From an uncultured Bacteroidales bacterium (lineage in GTDB: Bacteria > Bacteroidota > Bacteroidia > Bacteroidales > Muribaculaceae), in the NCBI GenBank assembly GCA_902787185.1, contig CADAFP010000013.1, positions 1-51,950 on the forward strand: a DNA stretch of 51,950 nucleotides, read 5' to 3'. The notes below the pieces were generated by a model. It was not told where the DNA came from and did not search any database. It worked only from the letters and a program-made list of their open reading frames with translations. Of this stretch, positions 7,571 to 14,450 are shown in pieces. Positions within the stretch are counted from its first letter, which is position 1; the number at the start of each line of letters is the position of its first letter. Made by a program: the position numbers and the translations under genes.

Positions 7571-7626
7571 TTTGAAGTACCACTTCAGATTTTCGCTGAA
7601 TTTTTGAAGTACTACTTCAGATTTTC
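7571..7626. repeat. Two palindromic direct repeats (operator-like) upstream of the second ATPase
   Basis: The 24-bp units 7571-7594 and 7603-7626 agree at 23 of 24 positions with a 32-bp period. Each contains the palindrome TGAAGT-3 bp-ACTTCA. They end 10 bp before the -33 box of the promoter at 7637-7667. Confidence 0.78.
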
Positions 7627-7636
7627 ATCATTTTTC

Positions 7637-7667
7637 TTGCTTATTTCCACCATAGTCTTTACCTTTG
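7637..7667 (+). promoter_or_regulatory. Promoter of the second DUF4143 ATPase
   Basis: TTG (7637-7639), 20 bp, TACCTTTG (7660-7667). A possible TTG start at 7665 lies inside this box and is therefore excluded as the translation start. Confidence 0.7.
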
Positions 7668-7682
7668 CCATCACAAAAAATC

Positions 7683-8831
7683 ATGACTATGCTTGAACGG
7701 ATATTAAAACTTGAGGAAATCAAGGAGGACAGTCTGTTTCTGTGGGGTTCAAGGCAGACAGGGAAAAGCACGTTATTAAAAATGCTTTTCCCAAAAGCAC
7801 ATGTTTATGACCTCTTGAAGAGTGATACGCGTATGGAACTGCAGATACGCCCTGCATTGCTCCGCGAGGAATGTGAGTTACTTGATGACGGCGAATTAGT
7901 TATCATCGATGAGGTGCAGAAGGTGCCCGCATTGCTAGACGAGGTGCATTGGCTCATCGAGAATAAGGGGCTGAGATTTATCCTTAGCGGCTCCAGTGCC
8001 CGCAAATTGAGGCGAAGCGGTGCCAACTTGCTTGGTGGCAGAGCATTACGTCAGGTCTTATATCCACTCGTGAGTGCCGAGATTCCCGACTTTGACCTTA
8101 ACCGAGCGCTAAACAACGGTATGTTGCCGCGTCACTACTTGGTTGAGAACCCATCGATGAGGATTCAAGCCTATATCGGAGACTATTTACAGCAGGAAAT
8201 TGTAGAGGAGGCCATCGTCCGCAGGTTGGATTCCTTTACCCGCTTCCTGCAGGTCGCCGCGCTGAGCAACAGTGAGATTGTCAACTACACCAATATCGCT
8301 CAAGAATGCGGTATTTCTTCCAAGACGGTCAAAGAATATTTCACGATTCTCGAAGAAACCATGCTGGGCTTCTATCTGCCGTCTTTCACTAAGGTCATCA
8401 AGCGCAGAGTCATCCAGTCACCCAAATTCTATTACTTTGATGTGGCCATCCCCAACCATTTGTTAAAACGGGTGCCCTTGCAACCTGGCACCGACATCTA
8501 CGGTCACGCACTTGAGCATTTCGTCATTCAAGAATTGAGGGCTTATCTCTCCTATCGACATACGGGCAAATCCCTTTCATATTGGCACACGATGGACAAC
8601 AAATATGAGGTGGATGCCGTCATCGGACAAGCCGAAGCAGGCATTGAAGTGAAATCGTCCAAAACCATCACCTCCAGCGACACTAAAGGCCTAAAAGCCT
8701 TCGGTGAAGAATACCCAAACGCAAAACTATTCTTGCTCTCGATGGAAGAACGCCCCCGCAAACAAGGCAACATCGAGATCTGGCCCGTCGAGCAATTCCT
8801 AAAACACCTTTGGGCAGATAAAATCATCTAA
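7683..8831 (+). CDS. AAA-family ATPase with C-terminal DUF4143 domain (second copy)
   Basis: A 382-residue protein with Walker A GSRQTGKS (22-29), Walker B LVIIDEVQ (about 73-80), a sensor-like LSGSSARK, and a C-terminal DUF4143 domain with a PD-(D/E)XK-type pattern (YEVDAVIG, then GIEVKSSK). The family is widespread in anaerobes, and its role is unknown. It differs strongly in sequence from the copy at 86-1390, so it is not a recent duplicate. I choose ATG 7683 (ATG 7689 is also possible), 15 bp after the promoter box. Two palindromic repeats upstream suggest specific regulation. The gene is followed by a possible gene remnant and the convergent FRG gene, within a region of mixed composition. 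Confidence 0.87.
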   Translation: MTMLERILKLEEIKEDSLFLWGSRQTGKSTLLKMLFPKAHVYDLLKSDTRMELQIRPALLREECELLDDGELVIIDEVQKVPALLDEVHWLIENKGLRFILSGSSARKLRRSGANLLGGRALRQVLYPLVSAEIPDFDLNRALNNGMLPRHYLVENPSMRIQAYIGDYLQQEIVEEAIVRRLDSFTRFLQVAALSNSEIVNYTNIAQECGISSKTVKEYFTILEETMLGFYLPSFTKVIKRRVIQSPKFYYFDVAIPNHLLKRVPLQPGTDIYGHALEHFVIQELRAYLSYRHTGKSLSYWHTMDNKYEVDAVIGQAEAGIEVKSSKTITSSDTKGLKAFGEEYPNAKLFLLSMEERPRKQGNIEIWPVEQFLKHLWADKII

Positions 8832-8836
8832 CCACA

Positions 8837-8996
8837 AACTTCAAAATCGCACGCATCATTGCCGACCTCGAAGGCCATTTGAAACAACAGAACTTTCTGG
8901 CTATTCTGATTGGCATCCTCACACGCCACTGTCGACGGACTCGACCACCACATTATGGGAGCCTCGACCTCGGTGGTCACATTGATTATTATTTAA
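8837..8996 (+). pseudogene. Possible remnant of an unidentified coding sequence
   Basis: Downstream of the ATPase, one frame reads about 25 plausible residues (KIARIIADLEG, then FLAILIGIL). A neighbouring frame continues it (TVDGLDHHIMG, then a hydrophobic tail) to TAA at 8994-8996. One +1 shift near 8918 would join them. This looks like a decayed C-terminus without a surviving start, but chance cannot be excluded. Confidence 0.3.
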
Positions 8997-10063
8997 ATAC
9001 CCGTCTCAGTTTTCTTAGATTCTCTATACTTCTTGTTCTTCTCCTTACTATGAATCTCAGAGTGTTCTTTTAGAAATTTTGCAACACCAACATAACCAGG
9101 GAACATGGTTGAAGCATTATAACCTATTCTTTCTACAAAAGAATATATTTCATATGCAGTATCTTGTGGGATAGTAATTTGATAAAGGATGGGGACCTCA
9201 GTTGCTTTATTTTCTCTCAAATAAGAATCAAGTAAAACATCAAGTGATTTTCTATTTGTAATTTGCTTGACACAAGCCTTAAAATTTGGCTTTCCTTCCT
9301 TATCTAACACACCAGGATAATCACTCTCCCAAAATGTGAGCATTCCTTTTTGAGCACAAAGATTATCATTATCATGATATCTAGGCTGTATTATATGTAA
9401 TGGTATTTTGGGGTTATATATAACTAGATTTGTTCTCAAGGCCCATATTTCCAAATTGTGTTTTGGAGAATAATTATCACCTTCTCTAAATGCCGCGAAA
9501 GCCTTAAGTAGGTGATTTTTTTCCTTCGAATCATAATAAACACCCTTGGTTGCAAAGTACAAGGCAACATAGATATCATGAGTCCAATCTAGTAAACGTG
9601 TTTTGACACCATAGTGTTGGGCAAGAGCTGCTAACTCCCAGTACTTTTTAGGAATCCATTTCGACTTACAAAATAATGTTTCAGCGTCAACACCTGGAAA
9701 TAATGAATTACGAAGCGATTCTACATGAGGAATATACAAGCCGCAAGTGTCGCAAACACGATAGAAATCTTGGAGCAAATTATACTCTTGTAGAATCTGA
9801 GCAAACTCAGTTTGAGCTAAAGAATCGAATAAATATCTCTCGTCAGCAGAATTCAATTTATTAGAATTGACGGTATCTTGAACAAGGTTTCCTCTGAGAG
9901 CAGTTGGAATCAATTCATACTCATCAGTTGAATGTCCACGATATATATATTGTTTATCGAACAAATTATATAACTCTCCCTTATATGAGATGGCTTTTAA
10001 AAAATCATCTGCATTTTCATAATGGATGGTCTTGATATATGGAGAATCTTGTATGTGTAGCAT
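8993..10063 (-). CDS. FRG-domain protein
   Basis: A 356-residue protein with the FRG domain: YIYRGHS around residues 39-45 supplies the name-giving F/Y-R-G, and LAQHYG (about 146-151) with TRLLDW (154-159) is the second conserved block. No signal peptide or membrane segment is seen, so it should be cytoplasmic. FRG domains occur widely in accessory regions and next to defence genes; no biochemical activity is firmly established for them. The gene is AT-rich compared with the core genes. It lies 9 bp downstream of a 53-residue ORF on the same strand, and both share a promoter box (10262-10269) preceded by three 11-bp-spaced repeats. This is a plausible two-component accessory module, possibly defensive. 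Confidence 0.8.
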   Translation of the reverse strand: MLHIQDSPYIKTIHYENADDFLKAISYKGELYNLFDKQYIYRGHSTDEYELIPTALRGNLVQDTVNSNKLNSADERYLFDSLAQTEFAQILQEYNLLQDFYRVCDTCGLYIPHVESLRNSLFPGVDAETLFCKSKWIPKKYWELAALAQHYGVKTRLLDWTHDIYVALYFATKGVYYDSKEKNHLLKAFAAFREGDNYSPKHNLEIWALRTNLVIYNPKIPLHIIQPRYHDNDNLCAQKGMLTFWESDYPGVLDKEGKPNFKACVKQITNRKSLDVLLDSYLRENKATEVPILYQITIPQDTAYEIYSFVERIGYNASTMFPGYVGVAKFLKEHSEIHSKEKNKKYRESKKTETGI

Positions 10064-10072
10064 AGTTCATTT

Positions 10073-10234
10073 TTAGTTTATCATATATTTCCGTATTGTA
10101 TCTAAGCATTTTGCATAATAGTTAACAAAATCTATTTGGCGACAATACATTTCGGCTAAGACAGGAGGATAGCTGATTCTTATCAATTGCTTGAACATTT
10201 GGACTTGAAGTTCTTTTTTGATGTTGATTTCCAT
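10073..10234 (-). CDS. Small 53-residue protein upstream of the FRG gene
   Basis: Starting at ATG 10234, this short frame encodes a mostly polar protein (MEINIKKELQVQMF..., ending RKYMIN) that stops nine bases before the FRG gene begins. A TATCTTTG promoter box (10269-10262) lies about 28 bases upstream of the ATG. That is a normal leader length and the main support for its being real. No known family is recognised. Its position as first gene of a two-gene operon with an FRG effector-like protein would suit an antitoxin, inhibitor or sensor. That is inference from layout alone. Confidence 0.55.
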   Translation of the reverse strand: MEINIKKELQVQMFKQLIRISYPPVLAEMYCRQIDFVNYYAKCLDTIRKYMIN

Positions 10235-10261
10235 AATAAAAAAATTTATTTAACCCTTAGA

Positions 10262-10269
10262 CAAAGATA
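10262..10269 (-). promoter_or_regulatory. -7 box of the small-ORF/FRG operon
   Basis: TATCTTTG on the minus strand. The predicted start is near 10256, giving a leader of about 22 nt. Confidence 0.6.
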
Positions 10270-10309
10270 CACATTTGCTCTAAAACAACGCACATTTATT
10301 TCACTGTTT

Positions 10310-10340
10310 TATTGACATTCTATTGACATATTATTGAATC
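10310..10340. repeat. Three 9-bp iterons at exact 11-bp spacing
   Basis: TATTGACAT at 10310-10318 and 10321-10329, and TATTGAATC at 10332-10340. Spacing is one helical turn. They lie 41-71 bp upstream of the promoter box of the FRG operon, where an activator or repressor would bind. Confidence 0.55.
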
Positions 10341-10476
10341 AAAGTTACAGCATTGTTTTGTAATGTGGTATTAGCAGTCGCTTGATTTACCTTTGTGATA
10401 AATCAACGATTCTACCTTGACAAGACAGCATCTTTGCTATTTTAATGCACAACTGTTTCTCCCATTCTCATTGAAG

Positions 10477-12801
10477 CTAATTCTGGGACACACGCACAGC
10501 ACGGATGGACAACCCTTTGCAGCGATAGTTGCTGTTCCAACCCACGATGTCCGAGCCGAAGTACAGGAAATAAGCGTTGTAGGGGTAGTCTTGGTTGAGC
10601 GTGCGAGACCAAAAATAGCCGCATGAGCCTACATCGTAAAGCGACTCGTTCCAAAGGTTGCCCGCAGCGGGTAAGAAGATGGTGTTCCCATTCGGTCCAG
10701 TAGCCAATTGACCATTCACGCCATTCCTTGCTGCACGAGTCCAAGTGCAATAATCCATCAGTTCTTGCAGTTGCACCCAAGTCGGCATGCGCCATAACGC
10801 GCCCCAGTTCACATAAGCCGCATCGTCTTCGTGATCCAAATCCGTATTGTTGTCAACCCAACCGTAGGTGCCTTTAGTGCAATACTTCGTCAGCAAGTCA
10901 AGACTGCCGTTACACCACCTGTAACCAGCCCAGCTGTAGCCCCCTTGAGGTTCGGTCTCACCCCAAGCGAAGTAGTCACCGTATTCCTCAGGACTGTCTG
11001 CACCAACATTGCATGTAGCCCATAGTGTACCGCTGGGCAGGCCCAGGTCAACCCACTCGTGATCTTCGGGCTCTGGACTAATGTTTGGGCCAAGAGCGAG
11101 GCGCAACCCGAGGCTGCTGTACTCGTACTCAGGGACGCATTCCGCGCGGTACGACACACGACAACCACTGGGGGTGTTGGCCCAACTACCACCACGGTGC
11201 ACGCGATAAGAACCCGTTGAGGGACCAATAGGATTGGTCTGCGCATCACCGTTGTAAGAGCCATACCTGTCACGGCACCACTCCGACACGTTGCCACTCA
11301 TGTCGTACAGGCCTAACTCGTTGGGGGCTTTAGTAGCAACCGCATGGGTTTTTCTATCATTATAGGGATAATCGTAGCACCATGCCACATCGCCAATCGT
11401 ATTACCACCAGCATATTTATAGCCTTTGCTCTTGTTGCCGCCACGAGCTGCAAACTCCCATTCCGCCTCGGTAGGCAGGCGGAAGGCCTTGCCAGTCAAC
11501 TGGCTCAACTTAATGATAAACGTCTTACAGTCTTCCCAAGAAACATTTTCCACTGGGTGCTGCAGGTAGCCAGTAAAATTGCTCGGATTGCTGCCCATCA
11601 CAGCAAGCCACAAAGCCTGAGTCACTTCAGTCTCGCCGATGCTGTAACCCGACAACGTCACCAAATGGGCCGGCTTCTCATTGTCCATTGCATCCTCATC
11701 ATCATCTGATGCACCTATCGTAAAAGTGCCGCCCTTAACAGCCACCATCGTGAAAGTTACGCCGTTTACCGTGAAGGTCTCGGTATGCGGTTCATATGGT
11801 TCCTCCCATGGCCATCTGCCACTCAACAGGTAGTCAATTAATGCAGTTACATCGCCAATACTAACGTTGCCATCTTGTTCAATATCAGCATTTTTCACAC
11901 TAATTGACTCAGTATCACCATTTAGTAAATAATCAATTAATGCTGTAACGTCACCTATGTTAATATATCCGTCGCAATTCACATCTCCCGTTTCGGTATA
12001 GACCGTTACTTCGCAAGTGTCGGGATTACCCCTGCCATCCGCAGCATTAACTGTGATGGCAGCTGTGCCTTCAGCAACGCCGACCACCATAATAGAGCCA
12101 TTCACGATGCGCGGAATGGCAACTTCAGGATTACTTGAAGTCACTGCAAGTTCAACAGCAAAAGGTGAGCAAGTAGTATTCAGTGCTAAAGTGTGGTTTG
12201 GCAACAGACTCGCTTCATGATTGTCGAGGGTGATAGTAACTCGCGGTGAGGTCACAGTCACATGGCATACAGAAATTTTATCAATACACGTAGCCCATAT
12301 TTCACATTCACCTACTGCAACCGCTGTTACAGTACCACCGCTGCTAACGGTGGCAACAGATGTGTTAGTTGATGACCAGTACACAGTGTTCGGAGTGGCA
12401 TTGCTAGGAACAACAGTTGCAGACAATGATAGATGCTGGCCAATTTCCAACTCGGCTTCATCAGTGTTCGTCGTTACTGACAGCGGCTCAATAGCATCAG
12501 ATAGGATGTTGTTGAAGTTGTACCAGTAGAAAGTGGTGAAATAAGAGACCATGCCCGCGGCGGGTACATGGAGGGTTGCGCCATAGCCAGTAAAGGTGTT
12601 AGATACACACGCAGGGGGAATTGTTGCATAACAATAGATAACGCTGGGATTAACTTGCAAGTTATCAAGAGAGGTCACGCTGCTACTGATATAAAGCGTC
12701 GAGCCATCTTGATAGACACCATCAGCTAATTGTTCGAAAGAGTTTGCCATTAATGGTAGCATGGCAACCATCAGTATTAGAGTTAAAATAGATTTCTTCA
12801 T
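10477..12801 (-). CDS. Secreted multidomain protein: Big2, dockerin, FGE/SUMF1-like and FISUMP domains
   Basis: A 774-residue protein with a clean signal peptide (about 1-20), a short BspA-type end motif (TLHVPA), and one Big2-like domain (about 108-184) with a second Ig-like stretch to about 267. Two dockerin repeats follow (272-295 and 305-328; each GD or AD-x-DG-x-GDVTALIDYLL). Next is a formylglycine-generating-enzyme-like domain (about 343-572, with RLPTEAEWEFAARGG and HRGGSW), then a FISUMP-type domain (about 581-774, beginning WVDLGLPSGTLWATCNVG). Such FGE-like domains in secreted bacterial proteins usually act as ligand-binding C-type-lectin-like folds rather than as true sulfatase activators. 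Dockerins are normally terminal; here the pair lies mid-protein. A long structured leader (12838-13023) precedes the gene. Confidence 0.87.
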   Translation of the reverse strand: MKKSILTLILMVAMLPLMANSFEQLADGVYQDGSTLYISSSVTSLDNLQVNPSVIYCYATIPPACVSNTFTGYGATLHVPAAGMVSYFTTFYWYNFNNILSDAIEPLSVTTNTDEAELEIGQHLSLSATVVPSNATPNTVYWSSTNTSVATVSSGGTVTAVAVGECEIWATCIDKISVCHVTVTSPRVTITLDNHEASLLPNHTLALNTTCSPFAVELAVTSSNPEVAIPRIVNGSIMVVGVAEGTAAITVNAADGRGNPDTCEVTVYTETGDVNCDGYINIGDVTALIDYLLNGDTESISVKNADIEQDGNVSIGDVTALIDYLLSGRWPWEEPYEPHTETFTVNGVTFTMVAVKGGTFTIGASDDDEDAMDNEKPAHLVTLSGYSIGETEVTQALWLAVMGSNPSNFTGYLQHPVENVSWEDCKTFIIKLSQLTGKAFRLPTEAEWEFAARGGNKSKGYKYAGGNTIGDVAWCYDYPYNDRKTHAVATKAPNELGLYDMSGNVSEWCRDRYGSYNGDAQTNPIGPSTGSYRVHRGGSWANTPSGCRVSYRAECVPEYEYSSLGLRLALGPNISPEPEDHEWVDLGLPSGTLWATCNVGADSPEEYGDYFAWGETEPQGGYSWAGYRWCNGSLDLLTKYCTKGTYGWVDNNTDLDHEDDAAYVNWGALWRMPTWVQLQELMDYCTWTRAARNGVNGQLATGPNGNTIFLPAAGNLWNESLYDVGSCGYFWSRTLNQDYPYNAYFLYFGSDIVGWNSNYRCKGLSIRAVRVSQN

Positions 12802-12837
12802 ATTGTATTTGCTTTAGTTTGTAATAGTTGACAATAA

Positions 12838-13023
12838 AAGAAGCGTGGGCTGCTATTTATGCCACGCTTTGTGATCTGACGGTCGTGAGAAAACCGATAG
12901 TACAAAAAGGGGATAAAGGGAGACAGTCCACGCCGTAGCGTGGAAGCCGTCATGCCTTTCTCTTGTACTATTTTAGAAAATTTCTCACGTTTTCAGATCA
13001 CAAGAATAAGCATAACGCTTCTT
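12838..13023 (-). ncRNA. Rod-shaped structured RNA element (sRNA or 5' leader)
   Basis: Nested perfect stems, outer to inner: 12838-12846 with 13015-13023 (9 bp); 12869-12879 with 12993-13003 (11 bp); 12884-12892 with 12981-12989 (9 bp); 12897-12905 with 12963-12971 (9 bp); 12906-12910 with 12955-12959 (5 bp); and an apical 7-bp hairpin, 12927-12933 with 12938-12944. On the minus strand a TATATTTG box lies upstream (13068-13061). The 3' side can instead form a local 8-bp hairpin (12862-12869 with 12841-12848) followed by ttcttttatt, which is terminator-like. So the RNA could be a stand-alone transcript of about 220 nt or an attenuating leader of the gene starting at 12801. The rod shape recalls 6S RNA, but I cannot assign a family. 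Confidence 0.55.
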
Positions 13024-13060
13024 GATTCCAAAATGTCTTGGATTGACTAGCAATCCACCG

Positions 13061-13068
13061 CAAATATA
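13061..13068 (-). promoter_or_regulatory. -7 box TATATTTG upstream of the structured RNA
   Basis: A TAnnTTTG match on the minus strand. The predicted transcript start is near 13054, 30 nt ahead of the outermost stem. Confidence 0.5.
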
Positions 13069-13139
13069 GACATAATTCCGCAAATTCTCTCATTTTGAGT
13101 GTATTTTTCTTGCCTATTCTTTGAGATGTGAGTTTTTTC

Positions 13140-13339
13140 CCGAGTTTTGAACTGAGCCCAGTTGAATAATGGCAGTGGAAATCTTCAGATTTATCAGAAC
13201 TTTCTGTTGTTTGAGATTATTTGAGTTTTAAATCGATGTATTTTTCTATAGTTTTAGCACTCGAATAGGAATGATGGTAAGCGGTTAAGGCAAGAAAGAC
13301 CTACAAAATAATTGATAAAAAAATGGAGATGCAGACCTG
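13140..13339. other. Intergenic stretch with no recognised feature
   Basis: AT-rich DNA between the divergent promoters of the structured RNA and the solute-binding-like gene. I see no frame, strong hairpin or repeat here. Confidence 0.6.
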
Positions 13340-13370
13340 TTGTGGAAATGAAGAAAAAACACTATCTTTG
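13340..13370 (+). promoter_or_regulatory. Promoter of the solute-binding-like gene
   Basis: TTG (13340-13342), 20 bp, TATCTTTG (13363-13370), 21 bases upstream of ATG 13392. Confidence 0.65.
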
Positions 13371-13391
13371 TGCCCCAATTAATGAAAGTCG

Positions 13392-14240
13392 ATGGCAATG
13401 AAGAGGAAAGAAAAGCCCGCGAAGCGGGGACAGATGATACTTTACATTGTGCTGCTCGCCGTGGTGGTGGGATTCATGGTGGCGCTGAGCATGTGCGACA
13501 AGCCCGTGGATCAGGCCGGCACCCAGCACAGCGGCGGCGACACGCTCGACATTGCCATCGAGTATTCGCCGGTGACCTATTACACCTATGACGACACGCT
13601 GGGTGGGTACAACTACGACTTGCTACGCATGATTTCGCACAATACCGGCCGTCCGATGAAGTTCCACCCCATCGTGACGCTCGAGAAGGCGCTGACAGGG
13701 CTGGAAGAGGGACGCTATGACGTGGTAGTTGCCCAATATCCCATGACAGCCGGCGACACAGCGCGCTACGCCTTCACCCAGCCCATCTACATCGACCAGC
13801 AAGTGCTCGTGCAGCGGCGTGTCAGCAAAGCCATCCACTCCCAACTCGACCTGGCAGGCGACACGGTGTGGGTGGTCAAGGGGTCGCCCATGAATCAGCG
13901 CATCGCCAGCCTGAGCCGCGAAATCGGGGACACCATCTATGTCCATGTTGATGAACTGTATGGTCCCGAACAACTGATGATGATGGTGTCGGCGGGTGAA
14001 ATCCGCTATGCCGTCGTGAACCGCTCCATCGCCAGGGCGATGGCATCCAAGTTGCCCAATCTGGATGGCTCGGTTGCCATCAGCCTGTCCCAGTTCCAAT
14101 CCTGGATAGTATCCAAGCACCGACAAGGACTGTGCGATACCCTCAACCTGTGGCACAATCAGGTGAAACGTGACACAACCGCCTATTTGGGATTGCAGCG
14201 CCGTTACTTCGGCGGCACATTCCCGACCTTGGCACGATAA
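13392..14240 (+). CDS. Membrane-anchored solute-binding-like protein (SBP_bac_3 type)
   Basis: A 282-residue protein: a short basic start, one transmembrane segment (about 15-33) ending in a lipobox-like LSMC, then a periplasmic domain. That domain has the hallmarks of family-3 solute-binding folds (LDIAIEYSPV, then GYNYDLLRMI, EEGRYDVVVAQYPMT and a late hinge segment). Similar domains occur in amino-acid-binding proteins and at the N-terminus of MltF transglycosylases; no lysozyme-like domain follows here. No transporter permease or ATPase gene is nearby, so a sensory or cell-wall role is as likely as transport. ATG 13398 is an alternative start. The last codons overlap the first unit of a 12-bp tandem repeat. 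Confidence 0.75.
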   Translation: MAMKRKEKPAKRGQMILYIVLLAVVVGFMVALSMCDKPVDQAGTQHSGGDTLDIAIEYSPVTYYTYDDTLGGYNYDLLRMISHNTGRPMKFHPIVTLEKALTGLEEGRYDVVVAQYPMTAGDTARYAFTQPIYIDQQVLVQRRVSKAIHSQLDLAGDTVWVVKGSPMNQRIASLSREIGDTIYVHVDELYGPEQLMMMVSAGEIRYAVVNRSIARAMASKLPNLDGSVAISLSQFQSWIVSKHRQGLCDTLNLWHNQVKRDTTAYLGLQRRYFGGTFPTLAR

Positions 14241-14278
14241 TCGGCACGATTATTGGCACGATTATTGGCACGATAATT
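14231..14278. repeat. Four 12-bp tandem repeats (GGCACGATWATY)
   Basis: Units at 14231, 14243, 14255 and 14267, each GGCACGATAATC or a near match. The first supplies the stop codon of the preceding gene. Confidence 0.8.
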
Positions 14279-14408
14279 TGATATTATCGGCTGCACCTCA
14301 GCCATTGATGCAAGCATCATGGCCTTCGGTTGGCACGATAATTTGATATTATCGGCTGCACCTCAGCCATTGATGCAAGCATCATGGCCTTCGGTTGGCA
14401 CGATAATT
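14265..14408. repeat. 65-bp tandem repeat made of three small hairpins (BIME-like)
   Basis: Two essentially identical 65-bp units (14265-14329 and 14330-14394) and a 14-bp partial third. Each unit has three short inverted repeats in a row; in unit 1 they are GATAAT/ATTATC (14272-14288), GGCTG/CAGCC (14289-14303) and TGATGC/GCATCA (14306-14319). This organisation resembles bacterial interspersed mosaic elements. Confidence 0.8.
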
Positions 14409-14450
14409 GCAGTGTTGCTATACATTTACCCATTCAACACATCCATCAAT

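Noticed and set aside
7665-7682. TTG start for the second ATPase
   Set aside because: The codon is part of the TACCTTTG promoter box, upstream of the transcript start.
10417-10626. Small plus-strand gene near the FRG locus, with a TACCTTTG box at 10388-10395
   Set aside because: The frame runs antisense into the secreted FISUMP protein and looks like a shadow. An antisense RNA is possible but unsupported.
14319-14450. N-terminal extension of the TPR protein
   Set aside because: It translates the 65-bp hairpin repeats; ATG 14451 begins the first sequence that looks like protein.
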